Below are positions 1-12,145 of a DNA stretch of 64,000 nt, one piece after another. The number at the start of each line of letters is the position of its first letter. The first letter of the stretch is position 1. Under the pieces are notes generated by a model that worked only from the letters and a program-made list of their open reading frames with translations, searched no databases and had not been told where the DNA came from. This DNA comes from Agrypnia vestita (lineage: Eukaryota > Arthropoda > Insecta > Trichoptera > Phryganeidae), in the NCBI GenBank assembly GCA_016648135.1, contig JADDOH010000152.1, positions 1 through 64,000 of the forward strand, in the 5' to 3' direction. Made by a program: the position numbers and the translations under genes.

Positions 1-2280
1 AATCTGAAAGATAATGTTGATAATCGAAAATACGAAAGAAAGTTGAGAGTCTCAGAGACCAACCTATCATATAACATATAATAATTATAGATTGTATAAC
101 ATTGATAAAAACTATTTAAATTGTACAGTGTAGATAACTCAAAAACTAATAATGATTAAAAATTATTCGATAATGTTTAAAAGAAAGGAAGTAGTATAAA
201 AATCATTTTTATTAAATCGATTTATGATTTCACCAAAACATTTAACAAATTAATCACTTGATGTAAATAACGATATATTGATAATAAATCTAATAATTAT
301 CTTACGAGAATATTACATTGTTATATTTTACTTTATTTGTTTGGTTTTGAACCTGTAATAGCTGCCTACCTAACTTGTTTTATTTAACTACCAAAAAAAC
401 CAAAGAAGATAAAATGATTTGTCTTTTTATTTATTTAATTTCTTAACCTTTTTAATTATAAATAGAACTACTTATTTACAACTTGATTATAAATAGAACT
501 ACTTATTTAACCTCGTCATTTTCTATTTTTTTTTTTCATTTTTTAATACTTCTAAGATAGCTGTGAGTTCATTGACGTGATGAATTATTGTAGGTAATTA
601 AATATTCACCAAATGCAAAATACGTAGATTTTTATCACACTGTGTATTAACTACCATGATATTTATTTGATTTTTTTTATACGTATGTAATATTATAAAA
701 ATACTATTATTATGGTTTATTGTAAATAAATAAACACATTTTTACACACGTTTCTTTGGAGGATGGATAAATATATTTTTAAACAATTTTTGTTACTTTT
801 TGTTATTTTCATTTCTTTGGTTTTCCAAAGATATTAAAATTATTTATATTTAAAATTAAATAAATTTAAAAAATGGATGCCAATTTCATTTTGTTAATCT
901 ATGTGACAATTTTTTTACTTAAATTTCATATCTTTAAATTTTCACAAATATTCGTAGTTTAATAACAAAAAAAAAAAAAAAATTGTGAAAAACTGTCCAA
1001 AACTGCAGTACTTGGATAACAAAGTTACATTATTTTTCACATGTTTTGGTTTGTATTACATTTTGTTACCCGTACAGTTTAAAACTCGAATGCCATATTT
1101 TATTTTCATTTACAGAATTTAACCTTATTTTCTAAATATTTTGCAAAAATCTTTAAATTCAAACTACATCATCTGAGCCCTTATGAGTTTATTTAATTTA
1201 AAATGCTCATTACTTTTGTACCACTATAGCCTGCCCACGTCTAACGTCACGTTATTCTAAGACATCATTTTTTACTTATTTTTACGGAAATATTTACACG
1301 TGTCCCATTCTGATACTTATTTTATGTTAATCAATTCAAATCGTAAGCCCAGGAATAATTTACGAAATGATTTCAATTTGAAAAATTCATTCAAATTTCT
1401 AATTTAGTCTCACGATTTTCATGCAAATTTTACAAACCTAGTTTAACAAGAATAGAGATACGAATTTCATATCTTGATGAAATGAAAATAGGAAAACAAC
1501 AATATATAATATATACATATATATATATATACATATTTACCGAGTTTCTTGGAAGGAAGATATGTTAAGTTGCTACAGTAACATCATTTATATAATTTAT
1601 GTTAATATTTTTTACTGTTACACTAACGAGAATATTATTAAAAAAAAATTTAAAAAGTACTAAAATTCTACTGTATAAATTTGTTTTTCTTTACAATTTT
1701 ATTGAGTAGTGTTTTTATAAAATTGTACGAAATATATTATATTTATTACATATATTTGAATGTTATTTAACGAAATGTGTTAATTATTTCATATTATCTA
1801 TTTAACCTTGTGAAAATTTGGTTCTGCATATTCTCACAAAAAGCAATATGAATATGGTAATAAAAATATAAACAAACCTCTGTTGTTTTATTATCAGTCC
1901 AATGTGATCATATTAGATAGCAAACGTAATACATATTTACATAAAATATTTTCATCCCTAACCTTTTCGTTTCATCCCTCAGTATTATAGTTACCCAACA
2001 GACGTAAATCTTGACATATGGATAAGCTGGATAAAATATGATAATATCGAAATTTGAATTTTTTTCTGAAACACAATTTTTTTTTAAGAATTCCAAATGC
2101 CTACTTCATTGATATGAATTAATTTTGAGTCCTATAGAGGAACTAAGCACAATTGTGTGACTTTCATTCAATGCAGTATAATACACAAATATATCGAGAC
2201 AGGCCATGGAATAACTATGGGAATAGGGAATATGATATAAGATGAACTTCCTTTAGGACCAAAGCGAGAAGAATATAATA
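1..2280. other. AT-rich non-coding DNA
   Basis: No open frame here resembles a protein I know and no RNA gene is visible. Visible items are homopolymer runs, a short (TA)n tract near 1505-1533 and a 31-base direct duplication at 455-509. The stretch could be intergenic or intronic; the sequence does not decide. Confidence 0.6.
455..509. repeat. two-copy direct repeat, period 31
   Basis: A 24-base block containing TATAAATAGAACTACTTATT occurs at 455-478 and again, identical, at 486-509. It looks like a small recent tandem duplication. Confidence 0.75.
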
Positions 2281-2461
2281 ACAAGTAGCTGGTTGGTCTT
2301 GTGGTTAGGACTCTCGCCTCGTGATCCAAAGGTCGCGGGTTCGAACCTCACTCCGGACCAGCAAGTTGGTCCTATTTTTATAGCACAAGTGTTTAGCTTA
2401 ATTTTAAAATAGTAAAAATATTGATGTGAAACGTATTCCGTGTTCGCATCTCTATTTAAAA
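2281..2461 (+). mobile_element. tRNA-derived SINE, copy 1
   Basis: The head (about 2287-2360) looks like a tRNA: TGGTCTTGTGGTTAGGA resembles a D-arm/A box and GGTTCGAACC at 2339-2348 is a perfect B box. A shared body follows (CACAAGTGTTTAGCTTA, then GTGAAACGTATTCCGTG) and ends near TCTATTTAAA. Related copies lie at 17844, 22148, 33105 and 48893. AATATAATA occurs just before (2272-2280) and just after (2462-2470) and may be the target-site duplication, although the flanks are low complexity. Pol III transcription is expected from the boxes. Such SINEs have no coding capacity and depend on LINE machinery. Confidence 0.8.
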
Positions 2462-2512
2462 AATATAATATAATATATATTTAATTTTTTTATATATTCC
2501 TAATATATTGAG

Positions 2513-2885
2513 AATGTTCAAATTTTTGAAGAATACAATGCTGGATTTTATCAACTTTAATCGAGATATATTATAGATGTCTCATAGAGAAGAAGCTACT
2601 TTTTTATATGGTAATGAGATATCTGTACCATATTATGGGAATGATGAATTTTTAAACACAGGTGCTGGTAGTAAAAATACCACTCACATATGAAAGAAGA
2701 TGTGTGAATTAAACATATGTACAACTTATAAAAATTTGATAGATGTGGTCGTAGTAGTCATTCATGGGTGGAATTGGTGAACGTTATATTGTGTAAAGTG
2801 ATCACTTAAGCCACCCAAAAATACTTATTTACACATAAAAAAATAGCTTCGTCTCTATGAGACATCTATAATATATAGGTATTCA
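2513..2885 (+). mobile_element. MITE family X, copy 1 (long TIRs)
   Basis: TATATTATAGATGTCTCATA near 2568-2588 returns as its reverse complement near 2860-2880, giving terminal inverted repeats of at least 40 bases. Between them, about 2766-2815, is a core shared with copies at 10442, 50478 and 63714: GGTGAACGTT, then the 12-base palindrome AAGTGATCACTT, then AAGCCA. There is no open frame, so this is a non-autonomous DNA element; the superfamily is unknown. The left end also matches the 63714 copy upstream of the TIR (GTTCAAATTTTT ... TGCTGGATTTT), so the full TIR is longer than what remains on the right side here. Confidence 0.7.
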
Positions 2886-3078
2886 TTACGCATTTGTTTC
2901 GTCGGAAAGGGTAGGGTGGCTGGAGGGAGTGGAGAGGATGCCTTTATTTCAAAAATATCAGTGCGTAATTAGAAATAGATGGCGTTGAATTCAATACACA
3001 TTGATATCTGATGAAGGAATTGGTGGGGCGGCAGTAAAGGATCAGTATCTTACGTGGGATCCTAAGGATCAAATTAAT

Positions 3079-3121
3079 CTTTATGCCATCCAAATTAATA
3101 ATTAATTTGGATTGCATAAAG
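3079..3121. repeat. near-perfect palindrome, 21-bp arms
   Basis: The left arm 3079-3099 and right arm 3101-3121 are reverse complements with one mismatch and a single base between them. The centre is CCAAATTAATAATTAATTTG. It would extrude as a cruciform or fold as a hairpin RNA. No element boundary is visible around it. Confidence 0.85.
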
Positions 3122-3439
3122 AACAAACAGGCAGACATTCAGTTTTATCTATAGAGATGCCATGCTGACTTCAACTTCTAAATACAGTAGATTTCAAAAA
3201 AGCGTAAAATGATATTTTTATTTTCTTACTGGAAGAAATGTTCATAACTTTTGCCTAAAACTACTTGGAATGTGTAAAACTGCATCTTTTTTTTCGTTTA
3301 AACGTGTTTAAACAGGTTTTCTCACTGACATGCATATTCATATACCTACATTTTATAAAGCCTTTGGCCAATTATTGAAACCGTAATTTCACAGAAATAA
3401 TTACATTACGTGTGTACGTTAATACGTAGTAATTCAGGT

Positions 3440-5399
3440 AAAACGAATTAAATAACAAAATAGTAGCAGACATACACACCACCCTGAAAAAAGTCTCTTT
3501 CAGACACGATAGAACACAAAAGATATCCGAAGAAACAACCAAATTGATCGAAGAAAGGAAAACTTTAGATAGAAACACAGACAGATATAAAATGTTGAAT
3601 AAAACGATAAAAAGAAATATAAGAAGAGACATAAGAAAATTTAATACCAATTTGGTAATACAGACCATAGAAACAAATAAAAATATGAAAATTCTTAAAC
3701 GAATAAACTCAAAGGGAAATTCTGCTATAACAAAAATTAAAAACCAAAACAATGAAATTGTAAGAGATAAACTAGAGATCACTAATACAGTTAAAACATT
3801 CTACGAGGATCTCTACACATCAAACATCAACGAGGAACAGCACAGTGAAATTCGAGTGTTAAATGTAGGATCAGAAGAACTCGCCGAAATAGATACCGAT
3901 GAAATAGATAAAGCATTAAAACAAATGAAAAATAACAAAGCTCCGGGAGAAGACAACATAACATCTGATATTCTGAGGTTAGGTGGAGAAAACCTTAAAG
4001 AAGCCTTAATACTATTGTACAATAAATGTATAGAAAATGGAAAAATTCCCGACGCTTGGCACAACGCGGAAGTTAAACTGTTATTTAAAAAAGGAGATAG
4101 TGACAATTTAGAAAACTACCGCCCAATTAGTCTACTCTCACACCTATACAAACTATTCACAAAAATTATTACAAACAGGTTAACCAATAAATTTGACCAG
4201 TACCAACCAATAGAACAAGCTGGGTTTCGAAGAGGCTTTGGAACAAGGGATCACATACAAACAATTCGGTTACTTATTGAAAAGGCAACAGAATATAATA
4301 TCACTCTCCATATGGCCTTTATTGATTATAAGAAGGCATTCGATTCAATTGAGACGTGGGCGATCATAAAAGCGCTCGAAAATGCACGAATCGACTCAAG
4401 ATATACGAGACTGATAAAATACATATATGAAAATGCAACCATGAGCGTGACAATAGATGAAGATACGAAAACAGAAAGCTTCAAAATCGGAAAAGGTGTG
4501 CGACAAGGTGACACTATCTCACCAAAACTCTTTACACTCGCCTTGGAAAACATTTTCAAAAAGATAAATTGGGAAAATAAAGGAGTAAAGATAAACGGCA
4601 CCTATCTGAGCCACCTCAGGTTTGCAGGCGATATAGTGATTGTTAGCAATAATGTAAGAGAATTGGAATCTATGACCAGAGAATTGCAAGAAGCATCGAA
4701 AGAAACAGGTTTGGAAATGAACACACAAAAAACAAAAATTTTAACCACATCCAAACACAAATTCAAAATAAACAATTGGGAAATAGAAACAGTTGATGAA
4801 TATGTGTACCTTGGTCATAAGATAAAGCTGGGAAAAGAAAACCAAACAGCAGAACTACCGAGAAGAATAGGTCTGGGCTGGGCAGTATTTGGTAAATTGA
4901 AACACTTGTTTGAAAATAAAGAAATCCCAATTTGCCTGAAAAGAAAAATGTTCGATACATGTATCCTACCGATGCTGACATATGGACTAGAAACAGCAAC
5001 ACTGACAGAAAAAAGCATACAAAAATTAAAATGTACACAGCGGGCCATGGAAAGGCAGATGCTCGGCGTAAGCCTTCGGGATAAAATCAGTAATGAAGAA
5101 ATAAGACGCCGAACAAAAGTTGCTGATATTATGGACCGTATTGCAAAACTAAAATGGCAGTGGGCTGGACATATGGCTCGACAGGAGGATACTAGATGGT
5201 CACCCAGAATCCTACAGTGGAGGCCCTGGACAAAAAATAGAAGCGTCGGAAGACCTCCCAAAAGGTGGTCCGATGACATAGTCCAGCAAGCAGGAATAAC
5301 CTGGATGCGAATGGGGAGAAACAGAGACGAGTGGAAAAAAATGGAAGAGGCCTACATCCAGCAGTGGAGGGAAAAAGGCTGAGGAAGAAGAAGAAGAAG
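3440..5399 (+). mobile_element. RTE-type LINE, 5'-truncated, with TSD
   Basis: The insertion is bounded by the 9-base duplication AATTCAGGT at 3431-3439 and 5400-5408. The 3' end, straight after the stop codon, is a short (GAA)n tail at 5383-5399, as is usual for RTE elements, which have minimal 3' UTRs. The 5' end is cut: the reading frame is open right up to the junction, and the endonuclease domain is missing, as expected from incomplete reverse transcription. The intact TSD and frame suggest a relatively young insertion. Related 3' ends lie at 46535-46755 (minus) and 61110-61590 (plus). Confidence 0.9.
3544..5382 (+). CDS. RTE LINE reverse transcriptase (truncated; active-site D to G)
   Basis: A 612-codon frame, open from about 3442 after the upstream stop at 3439-3441; 3544 is only a TTG codon, so the true start was lost with the 5' end. 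Reverse transcriptase blocks appear in order: APGEDNITSDIL (residue 133), NYRPISLLS (191), AFIDYKKAFDS (258; first catalytic Asp 261), GVRQGDTISP (319), then RFAGD (359-363), and YLGH (422). The C-terminal tail with GHMARQED and GRPPKRWSDD is typical of insect RTE proteins. In active enzymes the fourth block is F/YADD; here GGC at 4627-4629 gives Gly362 in place of the first Asp, which should abolish polymerisation. The endonuclease domain is absent. Function is therefore read as dead despite an unbroken frame. Confidence 0.9.
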   Translation: MIEERKTLDRNTDRYKMLNKTIKRNIRRDIRKFNTNLVIQTIETNKNMKILKRINSKGNSAITKIKNQNNEIVRDKLEITNTVKTFYEDLYTSNINEEQHSEIRVLNVGSEELAEIDTDEIDKALKQMKNNKAPGEDNITSDILRLGGENLKEALILLYNKCIENGKIPDAWHNAEVKLLFKKGDSDNLENYRPISLLSHLYKLFTKIITNRLTNKFDQYQPIEQAGFRRGFGTRDHIQTIRLLIEKATEYNITLHMAFIDYKKAFDSIETWAIIKALENARIDSRYTRLIKYIYENATMSVTIDEDTKTESFKIGKGVRQGDTISPKLFTLALENIFKKINWENKGVKINGTYLSHLRFAGDIVIVSNNVRELESMTRELQEASKETGLEMNTQKTKILTTSKHKFKINNWEIETVDEYVYLGHKIKLGKENQTAELPRRIGLGWAVFGKLKHLFENKEIPICLKRKMFDTCILPMLTYGLETATLTEKSIQKLKCTQRAMERQMLGVSLRDKISNEEIRRRTKVADIMDRIAKLKWQWAGHMARQEDTRWSPRILQWRPWTKNRSVGRPPKRWSDDIVQQAGITWMRMGRNRDEWKKMEEAYIQQWREKG

Positions 5400-5408
5400 A
5401 ATTCAGGT

Positions 5409-6404
5409 CAGGTAGAAATTTGCTGTGTGCGTGTATGTGTGAGTTATGTCTATGCGAATGAATGCACGAGCGCATGTGTGAAGAAAAATGTGTCAGCTTG
5501 CAAGTTTACCCCCAACAGAGTTAGTAAACTGTAAATACACAATCACTTAGGCAAAAAATGTAAATTATTTTTAAAATTAATTCGGGTGAATTTAAATCAT
5601 AAAATTGTTTTAAAATCATAACAAAAAAGAAACCCTTTTTTCTTTAAGACTAAGAAATATCTCGCACTAGGACACATTGATGTTTCAGATGCCGTAATGG
5701 AAAGATTAATATGGACTCTCCACGTGTTCGCCCCGCCACTTTTTCTACAGAACGCCACCATCCGAGGAAATCCTCCGGATGTTTACCATCCGGCAATGTC
5801 GCAAGAATCTCTTTCATATTTTTATCTTTCACGGACTACTATATTATATAAGTACGACATTTTTTGTCCAGATTTTTGAGGTATTCCCACTGCATACAAC
5901 TTGTTTACGTTTCAGAATAGATCCACCTTCAGAGTTTTTAAAGAAATAGCGCTAAAGAGGCAGGCAAGTGGCGTACAAGTACAAAAGATTCCGGGTGGAT
6001 TCGAAAAAATCTGAGAACAAATTAATCATCATCTTCTTCTTATTTTCTTCTTCTTTAATTGCTCTACAGCTCGTACAGCAGGCAATAACCCGGCGGTAAA
6101 TTCGCAGAACTCACCAATACATGGAATGAATAGACGATTCGACACTCGCATGTCGACAGGCCGAAAACGCAGGGTAGACAAAATAATGGAGTCAGCTTTC
6201 CAGAGGAATAACCTGAGGCGAAGAAAGTCATCAGGAAACAGTAGAGGCACGTGCCGTCATTCATTGCAGCGACCGGTCAGAAACCCCCGACGAAGACGGA
6301 CAATCCTTTCTTCCAGAAACATATATAAACGCAAATGTCAACAAGGCGGCATGGCGTTCTCTTCGAAACCCCGAGAAGATCGCGCATATATATGCCGTTA
6401 TTTT
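5409..6404. other. no recognisable gene
   Basis: Between the LINE and the 6405 palindrome there are only short overlapping frames. The stretch 6060-6380 is richer in GC than its surroundings but its frames show no known domain. Confidence 0.4.
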
Positions 6405-6435
6405 GACAACCATCGATTGGCTATCGATGGTTGTC
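6405..6435. repeat. perfect palindrome, 13-bp arms
   Basis: GACAACCATCGAT at 6405-6417 pairs exactly with 6423-6435 across the 5-base spacer TGGCT. Arms are too short for a typical miRNA precursor. Confidence 0.85.
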
Positions 6436-8462
6436 TTCTTTTCATAACAAAAGCACTTATCTTGGTTTGAAAATAGTTAAAGGATCGATAAAACGTACTC
6501 CGTCTACGCATTTAACTAGACCATGCTTACCCAACCTTGGGAGCTACCAACTTTCTCTTTCATGTTCTTACTTTGATACAAAAGGTAGATGCCTACAATT
6601 ATCACGTATTACTTTGAAAAAAAATTGTCTTAATTGCCGAGCTTACTCTTAAATTAAAGATATTTTATCACAAAGTTTCTCCCAAATCATACACTGATAT
6701 TAATGCGCGTTCTATTACTGTAGCGAAACATCACAAAAACGCCCAGGTTTGAGAAAATTACTTCGATGTATTGTATTTAGACAATACCACGAATTGTACC
6801 TGGAACCCGGTAGGTAAATATTTAAACACATAATTTATTTCAAAAGATAGAAAGAAGTGTCTCACTAATATTTAAGAGGGGTTTCCAACATTAATAAGGC
6901 AATACGGCGAAATATATACATGGCAGACCAGTTAGAAAAACTCTATATAAGCGATAAAATAAAACCGTCACGAATTAGGTGAGGTATCAATAATATACAT
7001 AACTAATTGTAATTATCGTAAAGCTTTAGTGAAAGGAGGGATATAAAAGTAAAGGCAGCAATATCCAAATAATGTAATGTATTCATCGAGGATTACTAAT
7101 TCAGCATGTACTGAATTTGAGATTTTATAGGAAATATAGCCAAAAAATAATTGAAAACATGATATTAGAAGGGATAGATACATATAATCTAAAATTCAAT
7201 ACATTCTTAATTATCGTAGTAATCCTCGGTGACTGCATTCGAAATATTTAAAAAAATAATTATTATTAAATAAAATTATTAATCTAGTCACATAATTTCA
7301 ACTAAAAAACGATCAATTCGGTCTTACTTGGGCCTTTTATACTACTACTGCGCGCCTTGTAAGTGCTAGATCTTTTTAAACTATCCTTTTAATAGAAAAT
7401 AGGTACTATTGTATGACTGAACTATAAAAAAGCTGAATAGGAGACGTGGAAGCAGTAATAAAAGACATTAACCCGAAATAATGTTGCGTAAAAAATATAT
7501 TAACTACGCCGTTCATATGCCTAAGCGCACTCTCTCAATCTCAATGTATTCAAGCTGGAGTACCCATTCCTTACTTCCTCTACTTTCGGGTACTTTTTGC
7601 CCCGATCGCACCTTTGGGGGCCGTCCTAAGGATTGGCTCGCAGACGGAAAAACGATAAAGGATAAAGGATATGTCTGTATGGTTATAGGGCAGAAACAGC
7701 TACAGGGTGATCTGCAGACGCCTCAATCTTCCTCCAGAATTTTTATTTTTACAAATTAACTAAACTTATCAATGGTATCGATGAGTATTGACTCATCATC
7801 ATCAGGCATCTACAATTCTTTGAGGCTCTTTTTCTTCTTATTTTTAAATAAGAAGTTTTAGCTATTTCATGTCAAGATTTCTTGCACCTTTCTCAATCTT
7901 CCTCTTTTGTTGCATCTTTTGAGAATGCTGTTGAAGTGTATTAAATAAATAAAACTTTATCCCAGTATGTGGGGAGGTTTGTGTAGTTCCACGCATTGCA
8001 TATAAGAATACAAACATTAAATTATCATACATGCGATATACAGAAATATAAGATGATTTAAATATTAAAATAGAAATTATCACATGCGTGTACATAAAAG
8101 GTAAGATATGACAAGAAATAAGGTATATTGCAATAATTATTCAAATAAATAGGGCATACAAAGTAGGTAATAAAAACATGGTGTGAAGCAAAAGATTAAG
8201 TAATACAGCAGTAATCATTAACATAAAAAAAGTATTGTATAAGTACCTTGGAGGTTCTGGTATGAAAAATTGGCGTTGTGCTTACGATTTTTTGTTACCC
8301 CTTTTTCTGTGTAGCCTCAAAAAAATTTAAGTAATCCCTCTACTAGGTATTTAGCTTATTTTCATCATGATATGAGTGAGCGAGCGAGAAATTAAATTGA
8401 ATATTTTATATAATTTTAAGTAATTTATGATACTCTCACATAAAACCACGACTGTTTTTGAA
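6436..8462. other. AT-rich non-coding DNA with a small inverted repeat
   Basis: The only structure I can support is CGAGGATTACTA at 7087-7098, matched by its reverse complement at 7217-7228, which could mark a small MITE of about 145 bases. A 92-codon frame at 7481-7759 has no recognisable domain. Confidence 0.4.
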
Positions 8463-8513
8463 CGGGTCTAGCAATAAAAGCATTTAAAAATCTTTTTTTA
8501 AGCTTCTATCCCG
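8463..8513. repeat. hairpin repeat H, copy 1
   Basis: Shares AGCATTTAAAAATCTTTTTT and then AAGCTTCTAT with the copy at 11905-11948. In both, the outer arms pair (here CGGG with CCCG), although the arm bases themselves differ between copies. This looks like a short structured end of an interspersed element. Confidence 0.55.
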
Positions 8514-9982
8514 CACACCCTGTATACGAAAAAACAGAAAATTTCACCACGGCCATTCGCGCGGAAAAGTTGCTGAAATTCGGCGGAAGGGACCGTGTGA
8601 TAACAATTTGTAATTTATGCGCGACCTTTTCAAATTTTCTAGAAGAATAACACCCGCCCGCCCATAAATATGGATGCGCTGTTTTTGTTACATCTACAGC
8701 CTCAAATCTTCACGCGAAATCTTACATTTCAAATAGGTAGTCTATTTATAAATACCATTGTTTAAACACGCATGGACAAAAATGGATCAATATCAATAAA
8801 ATCTTCTTTTATATAAATAAAATGTTGGTGCAATTTTTACCGTACTGTTTCCTGGACAAAGTAGACATCGCGTTAGTGGATGTGCGATGTCCGATAGTGC
8901 GATGACGGACGGAATCGCCACCACCGCACGCGGGTCGGGATTAGTAAAGAAATATTTTCCTTCCCAATCTCCGCCGATAATGATTGATATTCTGACACCC
9001 GAGATACACGAGGCTAAAGCTAACTAAGTACACAGCTGACAAATTGTACTTACAGCGTTTTCCTAGAATGTCGAGTGCAGATCCTTTTTCCAATTCTCCC
9101 GGTTCGTCGAATCCGAAACAAATCGATCCGTCTATATATCACACGAAAAATGGAATGTCGGTTCTCAAAATTAAAGGACACCGGCACCCACGCTTTCCAA
9201 CTGTCACTGGGCAGATTTTTCAAAAGCTTAAATCCTGACTAGCGGTTGGCGCAGAATTCCTCGAATGTCAGTTTCGACCAATCAAAATCATCGTCGCTAC
9301 CGGCGCCCGGCGATCACGAAACAGTAATCAAAGTTTGTTTTATGGCGCAACCCAATAGAATATATATTAGGTTAGACTAGGATTAGAATGAAAATCTGGT
9401 GATGGCTGTCTATGAGTAGGTTGGATTTGCTCCCGCCACCTTGATTTTCTCATTCTTACACCTATCCATTTAGTGCACGCATTACTAAAATATACAATTT
9501 TATCACATTTCTTCTTTGACTGTCGACTTTTGCTTTTTATTTTCGCGAGTGATCGTAAGGACTTTCTGTGCGTACGGAATTAATTGTGCCACAAGAGTAT
9601 TAGTGAGATCGGCGGACCTTCTGATAAGGGATACGTGAAGAACCATAGCGCTGTGTCATCCTAGATCCGGAGGCTACCAAAATAAGACAGACGGTAGGAG
9701 CGCGTTCCCTTCCTTCTCATCCACTTCACTTCCTAAAAGCCTTTTCAATCCATTTCCCAAATAACTTTACCAAATTCACAATCCTTGTTTCAACATCTGG
9801 CTTACATGTATCCCCTCAAACTGGACGTCAATTTAGTTAGTAGGAAGCATTCTCGTTGACCTCACCCGAGGCAGGATGATCTCCAGCACTTCTGATCTGG
9901 ATGTTTAAATTTGTGTGTCTAATCGATAGGCGCAGCGTGACAGAAAAACTTTATTCAGACACGATTATAAGTACCACAAATA
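8514..9982. other. non-coding DNA, moderately GC-rich in parts
   Basis: The block 8830-9340 has more GC and more CpG than the flanks. Frames are short (64 codons at 9044-9238) without recognisable domains. It might be regulatory or a decayed element; nothing decides this. Confidence 0.35.
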
Positions 9983-10290
9983 TTTATAAAAATTGATTAT
10001 ATTATTTGTATGTATCTACTTATATTTTATTAATTACACCTACTTGTTTCGGAAAAACCTTTTCATCTTTTGTTTTTTGTTTTTCTAAATTATTTGAAAA
10101 ATTATTTTTAAATATTCTTGCTGAAGTTCTTGATTACACACAATTATTCGAAACATTTTTAGAATTGGGCTAGTAGTTAAATTTAATTGATTATTAATTA
10201 TATTTTGTTTACTATTATATGCCTTACTAATTTCTAATGATTCTAAGTTATTTAATTTCAGACCAAAATTATTTATGCGTAAAATAGAAG
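9983..10290 (-). repeat. interspersed repeat R, copy 1
   Basis: It matches, as reverse complement, the repeat at 47106-47385, including TTTTGTTTTTCTAAATTATT and TTAATTACACCTAC. On the minus strand the hammerhead-like residues GAAAC and GTAGGTG survive near 10042-10062, but the CTGACGA box has decayed. A third copy lies at 46341-46525. Confidence 0.65.
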
Positions 10291-10303
10291 GCCTAAATTT
10301 CTA

Positions 10304-10346
10304 GTGCATTACGAAACGTTACTCATAGTAACGTTTCGTAATGCAC
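10304..10346. repeat. perfect palindrome, 20-bp arms
   Basis: GTGCATTACGAAACGTTACT at 10304-10323 is followed by the 3-base spacer CAT and its exact reverse complement at 10327-10346. It lies just beyond a copy of repeat R. Confidence 0.9.
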
Positions 10347-10441
10347 AGGACAACTCAAGTGCTCGAACGGCAATAAGACCCCCGTAAAACTGCTTGGGTC
10401 GGGTTCGGACGTCACTAGATAAGTAAAAAATTTATTCTTAA

Positions 10442-10600
10442 TATTTTGATCATGCGTGGATGTTCTTACGGTGGAATCGGTGAACGTTGCATTTTATAAA
10501 GTGATCACTTAAGCCAGCTCATGCAAATCATAAGCCCTGGGCCACTCTATATAGACTTCAATACACGTTTCCTATATTAATAGATTCTATGAGATATTTA
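10442..10600 (+). mobile_element. MITE family X, copy 2 (partial)
   Basis: Holds the family core: GGTGGAATCGGTGAACGTTG, then AAGTGATCACTTAAGCCAGC at about 10499-10518, followed by the distal part ending TAGATTCTATGAGATATT. The left TIR is not visible. Confidence 0.65.
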
Positions 10601-11904
10601 TTATTAATCTTAATTTAAAAAAATATTATTTTATAGCGCTTACTGATATAAGAAGTTTTAAAATAAAACAGAAAATAATAGAAAATCGTTGTAAATTGTT
10701 TTCTTCTTTCGTAGTTTTGTGACTCAGAATTCGATTTCATTTCCAGTTCGAAGTCGTGATGGCTTTTTGTGGACGAACGTAGTGGCCCTTCTCAATACCA
10801 TTTTACTGCACCCTCCATCTGCAACCATCTTATCTCGAGAATAATCAAGTCCAGTGAATTCGTAACAGATTTCTTCAATTTTGCTTATATCTTTTTAGAA
10901 ATTTCTCGGAATCGATAGAATTGTTTTATTATTTTCATTTTTTATATTTAGTTATCTAGTAATACGATAAATGTCAAATGAACATTCGTATAGAACAAAA
11001 TTGGGCTATTTTAAAACAAATTATTATGCTCCACTCAATGTTATAATTCTTATAGCGGCTTATATCTTTCTTATATCTTATATAATTCTTATATCTCTTC
11101 GGCGGTCCTTCATTGCGAAGATGCCGTCCGCCATTTTTTATTGATTATATATCCGACCACGGCTGAAGAGCCCTATTCTAGAACCACACACTCTTCTATA
11201 AGTTGTGTAGGTACGTGCACCCATTGGCCAGGTGGTCGTGAAAGATGGGCTTTTATCCTTGTCATTCCTCTTTCTTCTTTTCTCGGAATTTGCAACTGCT
11301 CTACTCCGTTCGCTTATTGTGGCCATCAGCATATAGACCACGAAGATTTATTATTATGGTATCAGCCCATTGGTTATGGCACTTTTTAGATCTTTAGCTC
11401 CCTTAATAAACTAGAGACTAGTAGAATAGTGGCGGACCTTCACTTTTTACACAAAACAATATCGACTGTCGTCAACTATTAGAACGTATATCTGCGTGTT
11501 CCATTTCACGTAACTAGAAGCCATGAAGGTATTGCCTTGGAAACTGCAGCCACCAATAACGTTTTTAATTCCCCATTGCGAAGGCTTCCTAGACTAGCAA
11601 ACAGATATAAGCAGCTCGACGTTTTTTCCACCAACCTAATTAATTCAAACATACTTTAAAAGGTGTATTGAAATATTACTAGTATTCGTCAGACTGGATT
11701 AAATAAATAGAGTGTATGTCAATTGTTGATGGGTTTAGATAACTAACTGATATGTATTTTTTTAATTATATTATGCTTTTATAAGCTTGTACTATCGCTG
11801 TGTACTTGATTTTTACTTGAATTATTATTATTTTATTTTTTTTACTATATTATGCTTCTTAATTGATTATGCGTCCGTCAACCGTGGCTGCCTTTGATTG
11901 GGTT
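10601..11904. other. no recognisable gene
   Basis: Opposed short frames at 11138-11389 look somewhat protein-like, but neither contains a domain I recognise. The rest is AT-rich. Confidence 0.35.
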
Positions 11905-11948
11905 AAGCAATAATAGCATTTAAAAATCTTTTTTAAGCTTCTATTGCT
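11905..11948. repeat. hairpin repeat H, copy 2
   Basis: AGCAATA at 11906-11912 pairs with TATTGCT ending at 11948, around the same AT-rich interior as copy 1 at 8463. Confidence 0.55.
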
Positions 11949-12145
11949 ACATCCTACTTGCTTTCTACGTTATATATGTTTATCTTTTTGTATTGTGCTA
12001 TTGCTATGAATTCGCTTTCTACTTTATATTGTTTTTTTGTGCTTGTATTACTTGGGCATTCACTAAGTAACAATTTTTAGACATTTTGTTTGAAATGTTC
12101 ATTCATTTTATGCACTAATTTAATGTAAACTTTACCTTATTTTTT

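Noticed and set aside
2287..2360. possible genuine tRNA gene
   Set aside because: The T-stem and anticodon stem do not pair properly, the body continues as a shared SINE tail, and several copies exist.
5650..5832. 60-codon minus frame (MKEILATLPDGKHPEDFLGW) resembling a mariner C-terminus
   Set aside because: The resemblance is loose, no catalytic motif or TIR is nearby, and the match could be chance.
6405..6435. miRNA precursor
   Set aside because: Arms of 13 bases with a 5-base loop are too short for Dicer-type processing.
6126..6470. 114-codon plus frame rich in Arg
   Set aside because: Composition follows local GC and CpG content; no domain and it runs through the 6405 palindrome.
7481..7759. 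92-codon plus frame
   Set aside because: No recognisable motif and no supporting context.
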